DNA of 64,000 nucleotides from Chryseobacterium sp. Leaf180 (GTDB lineage Bacteria > Bacteroidota > Bacteroidia > Flavobacteriales > Weeksellaceae): positions 161,561 through 225,560 of the forward strand of contig NZ_LMPJ01000011.1 in the NCBI RefSeq assembly GCF_001424585.1. Reading direction: 5' to 3'. The translations under genes and the position numbers were made by a program. The notes beneath the pieces were generated by a model that saw only the letters and a list, made by a program, of their open reading frames with translations, was not told the DNA's origin and ran no database searches. Position 1 is the first letter of the stretch, and each line of letters opens with the position of its first letter. Positions 57,503 through 64,000 of the stretch are shown here, one piece after another.

Positions 57503-58267
57503 ATGAACTTAAAATTATACAAACCTCTTTGCATTTTCGATCTTGAAACCACAGGAACCAACATCGGAAAAGACCGCATCGTGGAAATCTGCATCTTAAA
57601 AGTCAATCCTGATGCGTCGCGCGAAAGCAAAACGTGGAAGGTAAATCCGGAAGTTGCCATCCCGAAAGAATGCAGCGCTATTCACGGGATTTTTGATGAA
57701 GATGTAAAAGACGCACCGACTTTCAGACAGATTGCTCCAAAAATTATCGAAATGATTGCCGGAGCAGATCTTGGCGGATTTAATTCGAACCGTTTTGATG
57801 TGCCGCTTCTTGCAGAGGAATTGCTGCGTGCCGGCTTCGACTTCGACCTTAGTAAAATAAAACTTGTCGATGCACAGACCATCTTTTTTAAAAAAGAACC
57901 GCGAAATCTCGGCGCTGCCTACCAGTTTTACTGTAATAAAAATCTTGAAAATGCGCATTCTGCCGAAGCTGATGTGATGGCGACTTTTGAAGTTTTGGAT
58001 GCGCAAATCGGGCGTTATGAAGATTTACCTAAAGAAATTTCGGCGCTCAGCGAATATTCTATGCAGAACCGATTTGCCGATCTTGCAGGAATGATTCATT
58101 ACAATGACAAAAATGAGGAGGTTTTTGCATTCGGGAAGTATAAAGGACAAAGCGTGAAAGAGATTTTTAAGAAAGATCTCGGTTATTTTGCCTGGCTGCA
58201 GAACGCCGATTTCCCGCTTTACACGAAGAAAATCTTCACCAAAATACAGATCTCGAGTAAATTTTAA
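57503..58267 (+). CDS. DnaQ-like 3'-5' exonuclease with ExoX-type C-terminal domain
   Basis: A 254-residue nuclease of the DEDDh class. The exonuclease motifs are visible: FDLETTG with Asp13 and Glu15 (motif I), GFNSNRFDVPLL near 90-101 (motif II) and HSAEADVMATFEV near 150-162 (motif III with the His and Asp). The C-terminal part holds FGKYKGQSVKEIFKKDLGYFAWLQ (key part FGKYKGQSVKEI, about 210-221), a domain also seen at the end of exonuclease X. Likely a proofreading or repair-type DNA nuclease; not the polymerase epsilon subunit. It is followed after 3 nt by the DUF2007 gene, so they form an operon. Confidence 0.9.
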   Translation: MNLKLYKPLCIFDLETTGTNIGKDRIVEICILKVNPDASRESKTWKVNPEVAIPKECSAIHGIFDEDVKDAPTFRQIAPKIIEMIAGADLGGFNSNRFDVPLLAEELLRAGFDFDLSKIKLVDAQTIFFKKEPRNLGAAYQFYCNKNLENAHSAEADVMATFEVLDAQIGRYEDLPKEISALSEYSMQNRFADLAGMIHYNDKNEEVFAFGKYKGQSVKEIFKKDLGYFAWLQNADFPLYTKKIFTKIQISSKF

Positions 58268-58270
58268 AAC

Positions 58271-58672
58271 ATGAGCAGTCTTACCAAATTTAGATTTTAC
58301 GAAACCGCACTGGAAGCAAACCGCGACAAACAGATTCTGGCAGAAAATGGCATTAACAGTTTCATTGCCAATGAGCAGCTGATCCAGTCAGACTGGTTGC
58401 TGTCGCAGGCTGTGGGAGGAATTCAGTTGCAGGTTTTTGAAGAAGATTTGGTGAAAGCCGGCGAAATTCTGACAGATTATCAGGAAAACGAAAAATTTGC
58501 TCTGGAAGTAGAACACACCATCGAAAACCCAGAATTTGATTTTGTCTGTCCGGAATGTGGCTCAAATCATATCTACAAAGATGACCGGGCGACGAGTTTT
58601 TTCGGGATTTCTCTGATCTCAAGTGAAAAATATATCTGCTATTACTGCGAAAACGAATTCACGCACGAGTAA
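58271..58672 (+). CDS. DUF2007 domain protein with zinc ribbon
   Basis: A 133-residue protein with an N-terminal DUF2007 domain (about 5-72; TALEANRDKQILAENGINSFIANE region, key part LAENGINSFI) and a C-terminal ribbon with paired cysteines: CPECGS near 95-100 and CYYCEN near 125-130. DUF2007 is sometimes annotated as a signal-transducing protein, but its role is unknown. It overlaps no gene and starts 3 nt after the exonuclease stop. Confidence 0.85.
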   Translation: MSSLTKFRFYETALEANRDKQILAENGINSFIANEQLIQSDWLLSQAVGGIQLQVFEEDLVKAGEILTDYQENEKFALEVEHTIENPEFDFVCPECGSNHIYKDDRATSFFGISLISSEKYICYYCENEFTHE

Positions 58673-58675
58673 ATT

Positions 58676-58752
58676 CTAGCCCCGATTGAAGCGGCATCCT
58701 TTTGCGGAGCGAAGCGGAGCAAAAGATACAGCGGAAAGCGGGAAATAGCTTC
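58676..58752. repeat. REP-like palindromic element
   Basis: An imperfect palindrome after the DUF2007 stop, starting CTAGCCCCGATTG and ending GCGGGAAATAGC. The perfect inner stem CTTTTGC (58699-58705) / GCAAAAG (58719-58725) is enclosed by CCCG and CGGG arms, with AGCGG words on both sides. Similar dispersed elements are common in Chryseobacterium genomes, as I recall. The rest of 58753-58804 contains nothing. Confidence 0.6.
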
Positions 58753-58804
58753 TAAAAAAATAAAAAAGACCGTTTAAAACGAGTATTTATTTCAAAAATA
58801 AAGT

Positions 58805-59410
58805 ATGAAAATAATCTGCATAGGCCGAAATTACAGCGAGCACGCGAAGGAACTGGGAAATGCGATCCCGGAAAAACCGGTGATTTTTATGAAACCCGAC
58901 ACAGCAGTTTTGAAAGGAAATGATTTTTATATTCCTGAATTTTCTGACGATGTGCATTATGAGCTGGAAGTTGTGGTGAAAATCTCGAAAGGCGGAAAAT
59001 ACATTCAGAAAGACGCGGCGCATAAACATTATGACGAAATAGGTCTCGGAATTGATTTTACTGCCCGCGATCTGCAGAGCGAACTGAAATCTAAAGGTTT
59101 ACCCTGGGAACTTGCGAAAGGTTTTGACGGCTCGGCCGTGATTGGAGATTTCTTTAAAAAAGAAGAATATGATCTGAGCAACCTTCAGTTTTCGCTGATG
59201 AAAAATAAGACGAAAGTACAACACGGAAATACTTCTGATATGATATTTTCTGTGGACAATATCATCGCTTTTGTGTCGCAGTATTTTACGCTGAGAACGG
59301 GAGACCTTATCTTTACGGGAACACCGGAAGGCGTAGGAAAAGTTTCTGAGAATGATGTTTTGGAAGCTTACCTGGAAGACAGGAAAGTTTTTGACATCAG
59401 AATCATGTAA
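58805..59410 (+). CDS. Fumarylacetoacetate hydrolase family protein
   Basis: A 201-residue enzyme of the FAH superfamily, matching the short YcgM/FAHD1-type members. Seen features are GRNYSEHAKELGN at the start, the metal-binding HYELEVVVKIS (about 53-63), GIDFTARDLQSELKSKGLPWELAKGFDGSA (key part DLQSELKSKGLPWE, about 87-100), and TGTPEGVGKV near 171-180. Relatives hydrolyse acylpyruvates or decarboxylate oxaloacetate; the substrate here is undetermined. It is apparently followed by a separate universal stress gene. Confidence 0.88.
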   Translation: MKIICIGRNYSEHAKELGNAIPEKPVIFMKPDTAVLKGNDFYIPEFSDDVHYELEVVVKISKGGKYIQKDAAHKHYDEIGLGIDFTARDLQSELKSKGLPWELAKGFDGSAVIGDFFKKEEYDLSNLQFSLMKNKTKVQHGNTSDMIFSVDNIIAFVSQYFTLRTGDLIFTGTPEGVGKVSENDVLEAYLEDRKVFDIRIM

Positions 59411-59452
59411 AATTTTTTCTCTATCTTTAAGTACCATTTAAAATACTAAAAT

Positions 59453-59890
59453 ATGATAAATATTGTACTGCCGGTAGATTTCGGCGATAAATCTGATCAG
59501 CTTGTAGACGGTGCGATACAGTTTGCCAAGCAGATAAACGGAAAAATTTGCGTGATTCATGTGGCGCCGACCGACATCGGTTTCGCAATTGGTGATATGG
59601 GTTACCAGTATTTTCCGGAAGTGGAAGAAAATGAGATTCGCGAAGAGCTGGTAATGCTTAACCGCGTTAATCAGAAAATTCTCGCTCATCAGATCGAATG
59701 CGAACATATTCTGAAACAGGGAATTGCTAAAGATCTTATTTTAGAATATGCAGAAAGTAAAAACGCAGATTTTATCGTAATGGGATCGCATGGCCGCAGC
59801 GGAATTTACGATGTTTTCGTGGGAAGTCTTACGAAAGGAATTACAAAAAGTTCTAAAATCCCGGTGCTTGTTTTACCGATTCACGATTAG
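59453..59890 (+). CDS. Universal stress protein
   Basis: A 145-residue UspA-family protein with an alpha/beta ATP-binding fold. The start INIVLPVDFGDKSDQLV and the nucleotide-binding C-terminal G-x2-G-x9-G(S) pattern (GSHGRSGIYDVFVGS, about 113-127) are both present, suggesting the ATP-binding subtype. It is probably involved in stress survival; its specific role is unknown. It ends in a good bidirectional terminator and is convergent with the DUF6341 gene. Confidence 0.92.
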   Translation: MINIVLPVDFGDKSDQLVDGAIQFAKQINGKICVIHVAPTDIGFAIGDMGYQYFPEVEENEIREELVMLNRVNQKILAHQIECEHILKQGIAKDLILEYAESKNADFIVMGSHGRSGIYDVFVGSLTKGITKSSKIPVLVLPIHD

Positions 59891-59905
59891 CAGATTATCT
59901 GAAAT

Positions 59906-59941
59906 AAAAAATACCGTTCAATATTTTTGAACGGTATTTTT
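59906..59941. terminator. Terminator between usp and the DUF6341 gene
   Basis: AAAAATACCGTTCA pairs with TGAACGGTATTTTT around a 7-nt loop, with T- and A-rich flanks for use in both directions. Confidence 0.9.
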
Positions 59942-59958
59942 ATTATATAACCAATTAA

Positions 59959-60192
59959 TTAACCTTCTTTTTTGTAGATCTCAGGATCGTAATAAGGATT
60001 TTTTCCTTCAGTAGGAGAATAATATTCTTTGTCTTTGTCCCCACCAAGTTTTGCCACCAAAACGTAGCACCAATAGATGAAAAGTACACAACAAGTGAAG
60101 AACAGAAGCCAGTTCAGCACGTTTCCGAAAGTTTCGAAAAACCCGAAAGACCACTTGAAAACTTTGCTTAAGAAGAGAAAGAAAGACGTCAT
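59959..60192 (-). CDS. Small membrane protein, DUF6341-like
   Basis: A 77-residue protein with one clear membrane region (about 20-47) and a conserved-looking C-terminus KNPYYDPEIYKK. I recall this family as DUF6341, found in flavobacteria next to DUF6427; the number is from memory and not certain. Function unknown. It is divergent from the DUF6427 gene, 42 nt apart. Confidence 0.7.
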   Translation of the reverse strand: MTSFFLFLSKVFKWSFGFFETFGNVLNWLLFFTCCVLFIYWCYVLVAKLGGDKDKEYYSPTEGKNPYYDPEIYKKEG

Positions 60193-60234
60193 TATTTTCC
60201 TTTTTTAAATTAACTTTGTACAAATTTATAAAAA

Positions 60235-61146
60235 ATGTTTAGATTACTTTCAAAAGAAAGCAATATTTTTTCGGTTCCGGTCTATATTGGTGTTCTTCTG
60301 TTTGTAGTTATCATTTTTAATATCCTGAATTTCAATACGTATGAAGCGATTGTTGCCATAATTACATTTCTCGGCATTGCACTGGGATATTTTTGCTTTC
60401 ATGCGATCGCGCTTAATTATCAGACGCATCTTCCGCTTTTTCTCTACAGTTTTTTTATTTTCGGACTGTACAACGGGAAACTGGATATCGGCATTGCCGT
60501 CGCGCTTCTCACCAACTCTTTTCTCCTGCTTTTACTCACAAGTACCGATGAAGATATCCGGAAGAAATCGTATGTTTTGGTAGGTGCCATTTTAGCTTTA
60601 AATTTCGTTTTTCTGCCGACAACCTGGCCGATGATTTTCTTTGTATTGATTCATTTAATCGTCACTTCAGAACGCATTATGCTGAATATTTTCAGGCTGA
60701 TTTTAGGCTTCACCTTAATTGCGCTGAGTTATTTTTCGGTCATGTATTTTTTCTCGTTTAATGACTGGAATGACGCGTATCTTCCTTTCGGAAAAATGTT
60801 TCTGATGACCGATTATACCAGATTATATCCATTAATTCCGATCGCTTTGATGCTGATTTATTCAATTTACGATCACTTCAGGCACTATAATCAGAAAAGT
60901 CCGGTGAGCCGTTACAAGTTTACTTTTTTGCTCGTTTTTCTCTTTGCACAGATCATCACGGTGGTTTTATATATGAATATGAATTACCAGTATCTTCTGC
61001 TGCTCGCTTTTCCGGCAACCATAATTCTGAGCAGAATGCTTCGTTTTATGCCAAAATACTGGATGCAGGAAGTCAGCCTTTGGGTAATGATCGGCGGACT
61101 GATCACCTTTAAAGCCGGCGCTTATTTCACTTTTTTAAACTTTTAA
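60235..61146 (+). CDS. DUF6427-like polytopic membrane protein
   Basis: A 303-residue inner-membrane protein with about nine to ten hydrophobic helices and no soluble domain. It starts MFRLLSKESNIFSVPVYIG and contains FLPTTWPMIFFVLIHLIV and the polar DYTRLYPLIPIAL region. It matches the flavobacterial family I know as DUF6427 and is 5 nt upstream of the DUF3109 gene, a recurring pair. Function unknown. Confidence 0.75.
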   Translation: MFRLLSKESNIFSVPVYIGVLLFVVIIFNILNFNTYEAIVAIITFLGIALGYFCFHAIALNYQTHLPLFLYSFFIFGLYNGKLDIGIAVALLTNSFLLLLLTSTDEDIRKKSYVLVGAILALNFVFLPTTWPMIFFVLIHLIVTSERIMLNIFRLILGFTLIALSYFSVMYFFSFNDWNDAYLPFGKMFLMTDYTRLYPLIPIALMLIYSIYDHFRHYNQKSPVSRYKFTFLLVFLFAQIITVVLYMNMNYQYLLLLAFPATIILSRMLRFMPKYWMQEVSLWVMIGGLITFKAGAYFTFLNF

Positions 61147-61151
61147 TTATT

Positions 61152-61736
61152 ATGATTCAGATAGACGATAAATTAATCTCTGAAGATATATTTTCTGAAG
61201 AATTTGTCTGCAACCTTACCAAATGCAAAGGCGCATGCTGCGTAGAAGGCGATGTAGGCGCACCTCTCGATAAAGACGAACTCATTATTCTCGATAATAT
61301 TTTTGATAAAATAAAACCGTATCTCACACAAGACGGCATCAAAGCGCTGGAAGAACAGGGAACATGGACGACCGATCCTACCGACGGAATGTATGTGACG
61401 CCGATGATTGAAAATGCAGAATGCGCATACGTGACTTTCGACGAGCGCGGCATCACCAAATGCGGTATCGAGAAAGCCTATGAAGACGGCGCTATCGACT
61501 GGCAAAAGCCAATCTCATGTCATCTCTATCCAATTCGTGTAACCGAATATTCATCTTTTACCGCTTTAAACTATCACGAGTGGCCTATCTGCAGCGACGC
61601 CTGCACACTCGGAAAAGAGCTTCAGGTGCCGATTTACAAATTCTTAAAAACTCCGCTCATTAGAAAGTACGGTGAAGAGTTTTATGAAACGCTAAGTGGC
61701 GTAGCGGATGAATGGAAGAAGGAATACGGGAATTAA
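61152..61736 (+). CDS. DUF3109 family protein
   Basis: A 194-residue soluble protein with many conserved cysteines. The region FVCNLTKCKGACCVEGDVGAP (cysteines about 19, 24 and 28-29) and later CAYVTFDERGITKCGIEKAY, ISCHLYPIRV and WPICSDACTLG provide a likely metal-binding set, reminiscent of iron-sulfur or zinc proteins of the YkgJ kind. Function unknown. It is cotranscribed with the membrane gene upstream. Short AT-rich sequence (61737-61824) follows without a gene. Confidence 0.88.
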   Translation: MIQIDDKLISEDIFSEEFVCNLTKCKGACCVEGDVGAPLDKDELIILDNIFDKIKPYLTQDGIKALEEQGTWTTDPTDGMYVTPMIENAECAYVTFDERGITKCGIEKAYEDGAIDWQKPISCHLYPIRVTEYSSFTALNYHEWPICSDACTLGKELQVPIYKFLKTPLIRKYGEEFYETLSGVADEWKKEYGN

Positions 61737-61824
61737 GGGTTAATGGTTAATTATAAATGATGAATTATGAGTGATGAGTTATATTTTAATGTTAAATCTT
61801 TAATCTTTAATCATCATAAAATAA

Positions 61825-61853
61825 AAACAGCCGCAGATATTCTCTGCGGCTGT
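61825..61853. terminator. Bidirectional terminator between DUF3109 and the LolA-like gene
   Basis: Perfect 12-bp stem AACAGCCGCAGA/TCTGCGGCTGTT with a 5-nt loop, flanked by A-rich and T-rich sequence. Confidence 0.9.
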
Positions 61854-61872
61854 TGCTTTATGTAACAAAAAT

Positions 61873-62556
61873 TTATTTAAAATCTTCAGCAGTTACGCCG
61901 CTGTTCAAAGTTACTTTTGTAGTTTTGATCGTTACTTGCTGTCCGCCGCCTTCAGCTTCCATCACTTCAGGAAACTTCAAACCGTCTACCGTGATATAAC
62001 TCTTTGTAACTGCATCACCTTGCGGAGTACTCACTTTATAAAGCAAACCTGTAGTGGCATCAAAGTAAAATTTACCTTTATCCGAAGTCAGAACATTGTA
62101 GTTTTTACCGTCGATCTGCTCTTCTGTTACCGTTTTGAAAGTAGCCGGTGTGTAAGCCAAAGCATCCATCGTCAAACCTTTTTTCATTTCTGCTGCCTGT
62201 GTTGCCGGAAATTCGGTTTTGGTACCCATCTGATTCATGTAGCCTTTTTCACCGTCGAAAACCTGAACCATTTCCTGACCCATTACCGATTGTGTCGACT
62301 TGAATTTGTTGCCCATTTTCTTCGTCACTGAGTTGATTTCCATGCCCTGCGCGCTGATTACGTTTTCGATGGTCACCGATTTTACAGCTTCCATTTTAGC
62401 TTTACCGCCAAGTGCATTAAAATATTTGTCGAGAACCTGCGACGGCGTCATAGAAGAAACTTTGCTTTCCGTTGCCGCTTTTACTGTGGCCGTCTGTGCT
62501 GCTACAGTTCCGGAAAGAACCGCTGCGAGAGCTATTGATGAGATGATTTTTTTCAT
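61873..62556 (-). CDS. Secreted LolA-like fold protein
   Basis: A 227-residue secreted protein with a signal peptide (about 1-20, TVAAQ). The mature chain resembles LolA/outer-membrane lipoprotein sorting proteins and the non-catalytic tail of flavobacterial insulinase-type peptidases: VLDKYFNALGGKAKMEAVKS (about 41-60), VFDGEKGYMNQMG and YNVLTSDKGKFYFDATTGLLYKV (key part FYFDATTGLLYKV). A carrier of lipid or lipoprotein is possible but not shown. The ATG at 62556 (MKKIISS) is preferred to the TTG at 62562. Confidence 0.7.
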   Translation of the reverse strand: MKKIISSIALAAVLSGTVAAQTATVKAATESKVSSMTPSQVLDKYFNALGGKAKMEAVKSVTIENVISAQGMEINSVTKKMGNKFKSTQSVMGQEMVQVFDGEKGYMNQMGTKTEFPATQAAEMKKGLTMDALAYTPATFKTVTEEQIDGKNYNVLTSDKGKFYFDATTGLLYKVSTPQGDAVTKSYITVDGLKFPEVMEAEGGGQQVTIKTTKVTLNSGVTAEDFK

Positions 62557-62760
62557 GTTCAAAATTTATTTAACTGCGGTAAAGATAAGAATTAATGCCC
62601 AAACGCTTTTTCTTTACAAAAGAAAAAAGCTGTTTCTGTTTTGTATTAAAACTTCTTTCCCGGGAATAATATTTTAGCTTAAAATACGCGTGAAGATGTA
62701 GTTTAAAATCCATCAGTTATCCATACTTAAAACAACGGTTCCCGATTTTCCGTTTGATAA

Positions 62761-62902
62761 CAAACAACCCTGTTTGGGATCAAACGGAATTCTTTTTTAT
62801 CTCAAACAATCTGTTTGGGCTCTCCGGCATTTTTGTTTTATCGCAAACAACCCTGTTTGTAATCAAATGGAATTCTGTGTTATCTCAAACAAACTGTTTG
62901 AG
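62761..62902. repeat. Composite 20/22-bp (42-bp) tandem array
   Basis: Units begin with CAAAC at 62761, 62781, 62803, 62844, 62864 and 62886: two alternating unit types of about 20 and 22 bp make a period of 42, 41 and 42 bp. Type A carries the palindrome CAAACAaccTGTTTG; type B carries GGAATTC. The array lies in a 480-bp gap (62563-63039) that otherwise contains no gene. Confidence 0.75.
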
Positions 62903-63039
62903 ATTTCCGATAACTTTTTTAGTACAAAGAATCATGCTTAAACTTTTTTATTTAAAAAAGAATAAGACTGATCGTGGTTAAAGTATTAATTTAGACCTTT
63001 ATACTATTATTTAGGTTGTTTTAAAATAATTACACAATT

Positions 63040-63612
63040 ATGAAAAATTTAAACACAAAAATTTATTTATATATAATACTTATTTTTTCTTTTTGTTGCA
63101 AAGCACAAGAAATTCAGCCACTAAACGCTGATTCTGATAAGTTTCCGAACAATACCTACTATAAAGACTTAGATGGCGAACTTAATCCGTATATCGGTAA
63201 ATATAAATCAGTTTACAACGGACAGGAAACAACCTTATATATCACTAAAGAAGACAGAAAATTTCGAAAACTATTGAAAAAAAGTTTTTTTGAAGATGTG
63301 TTGGTTCTTAGATTTATTGTGAAAAGTTCTGCGGGAAAGGTTTTGCAGGATACACGTAGCCTTGATGTTGAAAATAACAATATACATAGTATTGGCACCA
63401 AACCTAAACTGGGACAAGTTATTTTGTATTATGAAGGTACTAACTGCGGTGTTGGCTGGGGGAAAATTATTTTGAAAAAAATCAATGCCAAACAGATTTC
63501 GTGGACTTATGGAGCAGACTGCACCATCCTTACAGAACATGATTGTCCCGGAAATCCAGATCTTACGGTTTATTTGCCACAAACCGAAAATTTAATTTTT
63601 ACAAAACAATAA
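63040..63612 (+). CDS. DUF6705-like secreted protein
   Basis: A 190-residue protein with a signal peptide or lipoprotein leader (FSFCCKAQ, about 17-24). The mature chain contains NPYIGKYKSVYNGQETTLYI, typical of the Chryseobacterium family I recall as DUF6705, and ends with a Cys-containing segment (CTILTEHDCPGNPDLTVYLP). Function unknown. Convergent with tig, with a terminator between. Confidence 0.7.
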   Translation: MKNLNTKIYLYIILIFSFCCKAQEIQPLNADSDKFPNNTYYKDLDGELNPYIGKYKSVYNGQETTLYITKEDRKFRKLLKKSFFEDVLVLRFIVKSSAGKVLQDTRSLDVENNNIHSIGTKPKLGQVILYYEGTNCGVGWGKIILKKINAKQISWTYGADCTILTEHDCPGNPDLTVYLPQTENLIFTKQ

Positions 63613-63631
63613 CAAATAAACAAAACGAAAA

Positions 63632-63654
63632 AAACCCACTTCAAAAGTGGGTTT
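63632..63654 (-). terminator. Terminator of tig
   Basis: Stem AAACCCACTT/AAGTGGGTTT with a 3-nt loop; on the minus strand a long U-run follows. It lies 22 nt past the tig stop. Confidence 0.88.
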
Positions 63655-63676
63655 CAGTATATTCAAAAAGAAAAAG

Positions 63677-64000
63677 TTATTTTTTAATTTCTTCCAAAAA
63701 CTCGTCGTGAGAGATTGAAGTTTCTTTTTTCGTCGCTTTTTCGAGGATGATGTCTTTCAGTTTTGCCATTGCAACTTCTGAAGAAATCTGTCGTACCTGC
63801 TCCTGATCTTTCAACATTTCTACTGCATATTTCTGAATCTCTTCGTCACCCAAATGGTGGATGCCGTAGATCGCCAACTGGTTTCTCACCAACTGCTCTG
63901 CCTGAGCAAGAATGTCTGCATAATCAAGCTTGATGTCGTTGTCGTTCATCAGTTTTCCTTCCATGATCTGGTATTTCAACTGTGCTTTTTCAGACTCAAG
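63677..64000 (-). CDS. tig: Trigger factor, C-terminal part (gene cut by the window edge)
   Basis: The last 107 codons of a ribosome-associated chaperone; the frame remains open to position 64000, so the start lies outside. The visible part is the helical C-terminal arm region with QLVRNQLAIYGIHHLGDEEIQKYAVEMLK (key part QLAIYGIHHLGDEEI) and ends SHDEFLEEIKK, as in Bacteroidota trigger factors. Identification is by C-terminal sequence only. Confidence 0.8.
   Translation of the reverse strand, partial: LESEKAQLKYQIMEGKLMNDNDIKLDYADILAQAEQLVRNQLAIYGIHHLGDEEIQKYAVEMLKDQEQVRQISSEVAMAKLKDIILEKATKKETSISHDEFLEEIKK

Overview
The window looks like a chromosomal segment from a member of the Bacteroidota, class Flavobacteriia, most likely a Chryseobacterium-type (Weeksellaceae) genome. 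The evidence is the gene content (a TamB/TamL pair with a lipoprotein TamA, a SusC/SusD pair, a type IX secretion sorting tail, DUF6427/DUF3109, DUF6702, an OstA-like protein), the AT-rich intergenic DNA, and repeated matches upstream of starts to the flavobacterial promoter form TTG-N17..23-TAnnTTTG. No rRNA, tRNA, transposase or prophage gene was recognised. Both edges are cut: the left edge is non-coding and the right edge cuts the trigger factor gene.

Layout. 0.3-8.7 kb: outer-membrane assembly genes tamB and tamL with a yihY/BrkB membrane gene. 8.7-15.1 kb: argS and a lone SusCD uptake pair. 15.2-21.1 kb: housekeeping genes rnhB, yidC, pyrG and radA. 21.4-28.2 kb: a T9SS-exported metalloprotease, acpH, a toxin-antitoxin pair next to DUF6702, hupE/ureJ and an M1 peptidase. 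28.5-33.7 kb: a LytTR two-component pair, divergent from a DUF2490 protein and a CitMHS transporter and followed by a dicarboxylate symporter; this looks like a carboxylate uptake locus. 33.8-36.3 kb: groES and groEL, split by a four-helix-bundle (S23-type) gene. 36.3-43.9 kb: an accessory stretch of AT-rich orphan genes, a Kelch protein and a large M48 protease. 44.1-50.8 kb: pdxH, yqgE, two aminotransferases, a START-like protein, an OstA-like protein and a Fur regulator. 50.8-64 kb: kup, pdhB, DUF2147, an LTA-synthase-like sulfatase, pssA, an exonuclease, DUF2007, FAH, a universal stress protein, the DUF6341/DUF6427/DUF3109 group, a LolA-like secreted protein, a DUF6705-like protein and tig.

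The most unusual signal is non-coding. Five intergenic arrays, plus a sixth more degenerate one, carry tandem units with a period of 21 or 22 bp, close to two turns of B-DNA. Units resemble each other within an array, but the sequences of different arrays are unrelated. Several units contain a short inverted-repeat core. Same period with different sequence suggests either a shared generating mechanism or selection on helical phasing. The arrays are not CRISPRs, and the reading frames that run through them appear to be a by-product of a period divisible by three.
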